5,472 nt of DNA from the NCBI GenBank assembly GCA_004558535.1, contig SFCP01000115.1, positions 1 to 5,472 on the forward strand, in the 5' to 3' direction. Below are positions 1 through 2,805 of the stretch, piece after piece. Within the stretch, counting starts at the first letter, position 1. Each line of letters opens with the position of its first letter. A program made the translations under genes and the position numbers. Source of the stretch: Bacteroidales bacterium. Its GTDB lineage: Bacteria > Bacteroidota > Bacteroidia > Bacteroidales > Bacteroidaceae. The notes under the pieces are model-generated. The model saw only the letters and a program-made list of their open reading frames with translations, had not been told where the DNA came from and searched no databases.

Positions 1-112
1 GCAGTATGGAGGTACGACAACGGTGCAGCGCGAGGAACTGCTGCTGACGGATCCGGCTACGGGTGGGCGCTCGGCGGCGTATGCGGCGCTGACGGCGACT
101 TTTTATTTATAA
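1..112 (+). CDS. C-terminal fragment of an unrecognised protein, possibly an outer-membrane beta-barrel
   Basis: The open frame that begins at base 2 runs 36 codons to a TAA at 110-112; its start lies before the window. The fragment begins QYGGTTTVQREELL and ends YAALTATFYL. Of the two long-open frames here, this one reads as more protein-like: the frame starting at base 1 gives a Gly/Ala-rich peptide, whereas this one gives alternating hydrophobic and polar residues near the end. The last ten residues look like an amphipathic beta-strand finishing in an aromatic pair, as many outer-membrane barrels do, and the DUF3078 protein downstream also ends this way (NYTF). That is the only hint of function. 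Codons are GC-rich (GCG, CTG, ACG), like the neighbouring genes. No terminator hairpin with a T-tract follows directly. Family and length cannot be judged from this fragment. Confidence 0.5.
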   Translation, partial: QYGGTTTVQREELLLTDPATGGRSAAYAALTATFYL

Positions 113-197
113 GATAACGGCATGGGGAAGAGCGGACAAAGGTCTATGTTTGGCATGCTGCGCGTATTGTGCGTCATTGGCAGGCGGGGCAACAATG

Positions 198-210
198 ATT
201 TCTGATAAAA
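198..210 (+). repeat. 13-bp direct repeat ATTTCTGATAAAA, copy 1
   Basis: The same 13 bases occur at 306-318. The inner ten bases, TCTGATAAAA, occur a third time at 1981-1990, just before the FAH-like gene. Here the repeat stands immediately left of a TTGCGG-type repeat (210-233). At copy 2 the order is reversed, with the TTGCGG-type repeat on the left. The match is exact; any function is unknown. Confidence 0.7.
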
Positions 211-233
211 TTATGTATTTGCGGTTGCGGCTC
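210..233 (+). repeat. TTGCGG-type intergenic repeat, copy 1
   Basis: A 24-bp sequence whose last 18 bases, TATTTGCGGTTGCGGCTC (216-233), recur exactly at 281-298. Over the full 24 bases, copies 1 and 2 differ only at two neighbouring positions (TG versus CA at 214-215 and 279-280). The core is a tandem TTGCGG doublet. It probably belongs to a dispersed repeat family, but only a genome-wide search could show that. Confidence 0.8.
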
Positions 234-274
234 AGCAACTAAAGCAAGCTCTATTGCATTCGCTTTGCACGCAA

Positions 275-298
275 ATTACATATTTGCGGTTGCGGCTC
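275..298 (+). repeat. TTGCGG-type intergenic repeat, copy 2, with a built-in hairpin
   Basis: This is the second copy, 65 bases from copy 1. Its left side forms a perfect 7-bp inverted repeat, CGCAAAT at 270-276 against ATTTGCG at 282-288, around the 5-base loop TACAT. Copy 1 lacks the left arm because CGCAAA is replaced there by TAAAAA-like sequence, so only this copy can fold this way. To its left, 241-270 carries a weaker inverted arrangement of GCAA and TTGC. Confidence 0.8.
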
Positions 299-305
299 GG
301 GAATA

Positions 306-318
306 ATTTCTGATAAAA
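306..318 (+). repeat. 13-bp direct repeat ATTTCTGATAAAA, copy 2
   Basis: Exact second copy of the sequence at 198-210. It lies one base before the left arm of the large palindrome and eight bases after TTGCGG-type copy 2. The two repeat types therefore occur as a pair twice, in opposite order (13-mer then 24-mer, and 24-mer then 13-mer). Confidence 0.7.
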
Positions 319-319
319 C

Positions 320-391
320 TTGTGGATAATTCATGGGAATTCGTGTTGTAATAACATGAATGCCCATAAATGTCCATGAATTATTTCACAA
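320..391. repeat. 72-bp imperfect palindrome made of five phased CATGAAT-type 7-mers
   Basis: Outer arms: 320-336 pairs with 374-391 through 11 continuous base pairs (326-336 with 374-384) and 5 more (320-324 with 387-391), with a small bulge at G325/T385-T386. Inner arms: 337-347 pairs with 353-363, with one mismatch and one G:T pair, around the loop GTAAT. The 10 bases 364-373 are left over on the right. The arms are built of 7-mers: ATTCATG at 329 and ATTCGTG at 339 on the left, then CATGAAT at 355, CATAAAT at 365 and CATGAAT at 375. Within each arm the starts are exactly 10 bp apart, about one helical turn. It could be a multi-site operator, a cruciform or RNA hairpin, or a member of a dispersed repeat family. 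The sequence alone does not decide. Confidence 0.75.
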
Positions 392-412
392 ATTGCATAT
401 TTGCGCCTGCGG
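389..412 (+). repeat. TTGCGG-type intergenic repeat, diverged copy 3
   Basis: It aligns without gaps to 272-295 (copy 2) with 21 of 24 bases identical. The changes are A to G at position 7 and GT to CC in the first TTGCGG unit, giving TTGCGCCTGCGG at 401-412. It keeps a shorter version of the copy-2 hairpin: CAAAT at 389-393 against ATTTG at 399-403. It overlaps the right end of the palindrome by three bases, so the two repeats abut. Confidence 0.65.
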
Positions 413-427
413 ATTAGGCGGAAATCC
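404..427 (+). other. Two interlocking 5-bp stems, a possible small pseudoknot
   Basis: CGCCT (404-408) is complementary to AGGCG (416-420), and GGATT (411-415), which lies in that hairpin's loop, is complementary to AATCC (423-427). Both pairings are perfect. The connecting loops are 2, 0 and 2 bases, which is tight for both stems at once, so they may instead be alternatives. The CC change in repeat copy 3 (406-407) is what creates the first stem. Whether this stretch is transcribed is unknown. Confidence 0.3.
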
Positions 428-475
428 TTGGTGAAGCCTGCGTCCTGCCTTGTCTCCCCCTCCTTTTTTTTGCGT

Positions 476-526
476 GGAAGCCGTTCATACTTGACATCCA
501 ATACCTGTTTTTGAAAAAAGGCTTCC
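476..526 (+). other. Weak long-range inverted repeat before the DUF3078 promoter
   Basis: GGAAGCC (476-482) is the exact reverse complement of GGCTTCC (520-526), and inside it TTCA (484-487) can pair with TGAA (512-515). The loop of 24 bases is unpaired. It is not a terminator for the + strand, because the run of eight T residues (464-471) precedes the stem rather than following it. It lies directly upstream of the candidate -33 element, so binding of a regulator is conceivable, but chance is also possible. Confidence 0.25.
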
Positions 527-532
527 CTTTCG

Positions 533-564
533 TTTGGCTTGTAGCGGGCGATTTGCTAAATTCG
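533..564 (+). promoter_or_regulatory. Candidate Bacteroidota-type promoter for the DUF3078 gene
   Basis: TTTG at 533-536 is followed, 20 bases later, by TAAATTCG at 557-564. The known Bacteroidota consensus is TTTG near -33 and TAnnTTTG near -7, about 19-21 bases apart. The -7 box matches in TA, TT and the final G, with one C in place of T. A start site 5-7 bases after the -7 box would fall at about 569-571, on the ATG itself, so the transcript would have no leader or almost none. There is also no Shine-Dalgarno-like sequence before that ATG. Confidence 0.45.
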
Positions 565-568
565 CGGC

Positions 569-1957
569 ATGAAACACATTCTTACCACCGATCGTCCCCG
601 CTTCGGGGCTGTGCTGTTAGCAGTCCTCCTTGCTTGGGGCTGTACAGACCTGTGTGCCCAGACACGGCGTGTGGGGGCACGACGCGTGCCGGTCGTGACA
701 GAAGCGCGGATGTGCTCAACGGTGTATCGAAACTATATGGACTCGCTGCGCAACCTGAAGCAGCACTTTTCAACATGGCGCTACGAGGGTGCCGACACGC
801 TGAGCAACCCTGTTTATTTCCCCCTGTTGCTGCCACCTACGTTCTATGCGGAGGTGTCGCAGCGAACCATGGCCTTGCCGGCCGGAAAGGGGAACGGCGG
901 CGCAGCAGCGGTCGAACGTCCCCTCTGGCAGCGGAGGATAGCGGCGATAGACGAGGTTCTGATGGACTTGTACACAAAGCATCCGGAGTGGGTATTGTAC
1001 CAAGCCACGGACACGGAGCGGAATGTCGGAGGATGGGTCCCGGGTGAGACAGCGGAGAATGTGCGTCCCCAGGTGAAACTGACAGAAAGGGTGCACGGCG
1101 CAGACGAGGGCAGCCGGGCAACATTGCCTGATGCCGTGGACGGCGACTGGACAGTGGAGGTGAAGCGACCGAACTTCTGGAACATCACGACGGCGACGTC
1201 GCTGCAATTCACGCAGTACTATGTCACCGACAACTGGTACAAGGGCGGCGAGAGCAACAATTCGCTGCTGGCTATGGTGAACGTGGATGCCAACTATGAC
1301 AACAAGCGCAAGTTCATCTTTACCAACAAACTGGAAATGCGTCTGGGATTTCAGACGTCGAAGGGCGACGACAAGCACAAGCTCCTCACCAACTCGGACC
1401 TGCTGCGTCTGACCAACACGCTGGGACTGCAGGCCATGAAAAACTGGTACTACACGCTGAAGCTGCAAAGCTGGACGCAGTTCTACCCAGGATACAGGAA
1501 AAACGACGACAAGGTGTATTCGGACTTCATGTCGCCCTTTGAGAGCATCCTGTCGCTCGGTATGACCTACAAGCTAAACAAACCGAAGTTTACCATAGAT
1601 GCTTCCATCGCCCCATTGTCGGCGGATTTCAAATACGTGGACCGCAAGGCGCTGGCTACCTCGTTTGGTCTGAAGGAGGGCAAGCACTGCCGGTGGGCAT
1701 TTGGTTCGAACGTGACGGTGAACTACCGCTGGACGATAGCGAAGAACATCTCGTGGAGCGGGCGCATCTACTATTTCACGGACTACAAGCGCGTGACGGC
1801 GGAATGGGAGAACACTTTCAACCTGCAAATCAACAAATTCCTGTCGACAAAGCTTTTCCTGTACCCGCGGTTTGACGACGGCGTGAACCGGAAGGAGGGT
1901 GACTCATACTTCCAGTTCAACGAATTGCTGTCGCTCGGTTTCAACTATACATTCTGA
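569..1957 (+). CDS. DUF3078 family outer-membrane protein
   Basis: A complete protein of 462 residues. The N-terminus has a signal peptide: residues 1-12 contain Lys and Arg, 13-24 are hydrophobic, and cleavage likely falls after Ala30 (DLCA before Gln31). Cys25 follows LLAWG, a poor lipobox, so a lipoprotein is less likely. Residues 31-198 are a variable, probably periplasmic segment. The DUF3078 region runs from about 199 to the end: KRPNFW at 199-204, FTQYY at 214-218 and DNWYKGGESN at 221-230 are family hallmarks as I know them. Alternating aromatic strands and a final Phe462 fit a beta-barrel assembled by the BAM machinery. The function of the family is unknown. The start is chosen because the signal peptide begins there and a promoter lies just before it. 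The FAH-like gene follows after 38 bp with no terminator between them, so they may be co-transcribed. Confidence 0.9.
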   Translation: MKHILTTDRPRFGAVLLAVLLAWGCTDLCAQTRRVGARRVPVVTEARMCSTVYRNYMDSLRNLKQHFSTWRYEGADTLSNPVYFPLLLPPTFYAEVSQRTMALPAGKGNGGAAAVERPLWQRRIAAIDEVLMDLYTKHPEWVLYQATDTERNVGGWVPGETAENVRPQVKLTERVHGADEGSRATLPDAVDGDWTVEVKRPNFWNITTATSLQFTQYYVTDNWYKGGESNNSLLAMVNVDANYDNKRKFIFTNKLEMRLGFQTSKGDDKHKLLTNSDLLRLTNTLGLQAMKNWYYTLKLQSWTQFYPGYRKNDDKVYSDFMSPFESILSLGMTYKLNKPKFTIDASIAPLSADFKYVDRKALATSFGLKEGKHCRWAFGSNVTVNYRWTIAKNISWSGRIYYFTDYKRVTAEWENTFNLQINKFLSTKLFLYPRFDDGVNRKEGDSYFQFNELLSLGFNYTF

Positions 1958-1980
1958 CCGGCCCGGGGACGGAAGAAGCC

Positions 1981-1990
1981 TCTGATAAAA
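1981..1990 (+). repeat. Third copy of TCTGATAAAA, in the gap before the FAH-like gene
   Basis: These ten bases match 201-210 and 309-318 exactly. Here they sit 5 bases before the FAH-like ATG, followed by AGAAA. The match may be chance or a trace of the same repeat; no flanking identity extends it beyond the tenth base, except a C/T-rich base or two on the left. Confidence 0.3.
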
Positions 1991-1995
1991 AGAAA

Positions 1996-2679
1996 ATGAA
2001 GATTATCTGTTCGCAATGGCAGGATGCTGCGGACCTCGCAGCGGTCTATGCGGGGAACGATGGAAGCGGTGTGGGCGTCGAGACAGACGGTCCGTGGGAC
2101 GCAGCTGCCTGGACGCCGCTTCGGCATACGTTTACGCTGCCCGAGACAGCCTTGGGGCGTACCGGCCAGCCGTTTTTCCTGCCCGAGGCATTGGGCGAGA
2201 TTTCGGTAACGCTGTGGTGTGCAGCACGCATCAGCCGGTTGGGCAAGAACGTGTCGGCACGCTTTGCTTCACGCTATTACGACGGTCTGACGATTGGCGC
2301 GGTGATGCAGAGCCGCACCTTGTTGGCGAGGCAGCAACGCGAGGGGCTTCCTTGGCACGCCGCCATGGCTTTCGATGCCGCCGTTTGGGTGGGCCGGTGG
2401 TTGCCACCCACCGAATGGGACGCCGTGGTAGCGGTGCAAGATGGCCCGGCCGTAACCCTGCAACGCGATGGAGAAACGCTGACGAAGCTGGATGTGTCGG
2501 TGGCACGCGGATGCGTGGACCGGCTATTGGCTGCCGAAAGCCGCTGGAACTTGATGCGACAGGGCGATCTGCTGTTAGTAGGCAGTGGGGCGACAGAGGG
2601 TGCCGTAGGCGTGGGGCGCGATGATCACCTCTGCTTCAGCCTCGGTGAACAGCCCCTGCTACATGTCAGGGTGAAATGA
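1996..2679 (+). CDS. Fumarylacetoacetate hydrolase (FAH)-family protein lacking the metal site, probable pseudoenzyme
   Basis: 227 residues, cytoplasmic, with no signal peptide. The fold is recognisable from conserved blocks: GQPFFLPE at 57-64, RISRLGKNVSARFASRYYD at 78-96, REGLPW at 115-120, AFD at 125-127 and GDLLLVG at 190-196. Active family members from Bacteroidales carry, from memory, an ExE pair, a GIDFTARD aspartate, a Lys in CKGFD, a Lys in FMKPDS and a TGTPAGVG loop. By colinear alignment this protein has Thr72 and Trp74 for the two Glu, Val103 for the Asp, Met124 and Leu48 for the two Lys, and VGSGATEG at 195-202 for the loop. All three Mg/Mn ligands are therefore gone, and hydrolase, decarboxylase or isomerase activity is not expected. 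The frame is open and near normal length, unlike a decaying gene. It lies between the DUF3078 gene and porU. The purine-rich AGAAA precedes the ATG. Confidence 0.85.
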   Translation: MKIICSQWQDAADLAAVYAGNDGSGVGVETDGPWDAAAWTPLRHTFTLPETALGRTGQPFFLPEALGEISVTLWCAARISRLGKNVSARFASRYYDGLTIGAVMQSRTLLARQQREGLPWHAAMAFDAAVWVGRWLPPTEWDAVVAVQDGPAVTLQRDGETLTKLDVSVARGCVDRLLAAESRWNLMRQGDLLLVGSGATEGAVGVGRDDHLCFSLGEQPLLHVRVK

Positions 2680-2701
2680 CCTGCACCAAAACCGTATAAC
2701 G

Positions 2702-2783
2702 TATATTACAGGCGACACAGTATACATATATATTATATTAAGCAAGCTGCATGCTTCGCAAGCAATTGTAACGCCTGCATATA
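2702..2783 (+). other. AT-rich gap before porU with a long stem and a nested hairpin
   Basis: The 126-bp gap 2680-2805 has no gene. CAGGCG (2709-2714) pairs exactly with CGCCTG (2772-2777), and TATAT (2702-2706) with ATATA (2779-2783), across a small internal loop. Between them lie an AT run (2720-2740) and a bulged hairpin, GCAAGC (2742-2747) against GCTTCGC (2753-2759). AAGCAAGCT at 2740-2748 also occurs at 242-250 beside the TTGCGG-type repeats. No TTTG/TAnnTTTG pair stands out. The start codon follows a purine-rich AAGAAGAAAG. The structure could be an element of porU expression or a relic of an intergenic repeat. Confidence 0.4.
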
Positions 2784-2805
2784 ATAGTACATAATAAGAA
2801 GAAAG

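Larger units (their letters stand above)
113..568. other. Gene-free, repeat-rich intergenic region of 456 bases
   Basis: No open frame here looks like a gene. The longest ATG frame near the left end (122-205) has 27 codons, resembles nothing, and stops inside a repeat. The right half carries a pure pyrimidine run at 453-471 that ends in eight T residues, but no stable GC-rich hairpin precedes it directly, so it is not a convincing terminator. The region holds the 13-bp repeat, the TTGCGG-type repeat, the phased palindrome, the overlapping stems and the DUF3078 promoter, each listed separately. Such a collection of short repeats is typical of dispersed intergenic repeats in Bacteroidales genomes, although family membership cannot be shown from one window. 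Confidence 0.75.

Noticed and set aside
122..205. A 27-codon ATG frame in the repeat-rich gap
   Set aside because: Too short, no recognisable sequence, no ribosome-binding or promoter signal before it, and it stops inside the first 13-bp repeat.
198..412. The repeats considered as a CRISPR array
   Set aside because: Copies are unequally spaced (65 and 114-117 bases), not uniform in sequence, and the material between them is itself repeated or palindromic rather than unique spacers.
453..471. Pyrimidine run ending in eight T residues, considered as an intrinsic terminator
   Set aside because: No stable GC-rich stem ends directly before the T run; the nearest stems end near 427, too far upstream.
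491..513. TTGACA at 491-496, considered as a sigma-70 -35 box
   Set aside because: There is no TATAAT-like box at 16-18 bases, and this is not the promoter type used by the main sigma factor of Bacteroidota.
511..1047. A 178-codon + strand frame starting with TTG and overlapping the DUF3078 start
   Set aside because: Rare start codon, composition typical of a shifted frame, and full overlap with a well-supported gene.
770..1468. A 232-codon open frame on the minus strand opposite the DUF3078 gene
   Set aside because: It is a shadow of GC-rich codon use. The + strand protein has a signal peptide and family motifs, and the antisense product is rich in Arg, His, Val and Gln with no recognisable domain.
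2016..2624. A 202-codon + strand frame inside the FAH-like gene, considered as the true gene or a frameshifted remnant
   Set aside because: It is rich in Arg, Gly and Cys with no family blocks, while the frame at 1996 carries all the FAH fold blocks from end to end without a break.
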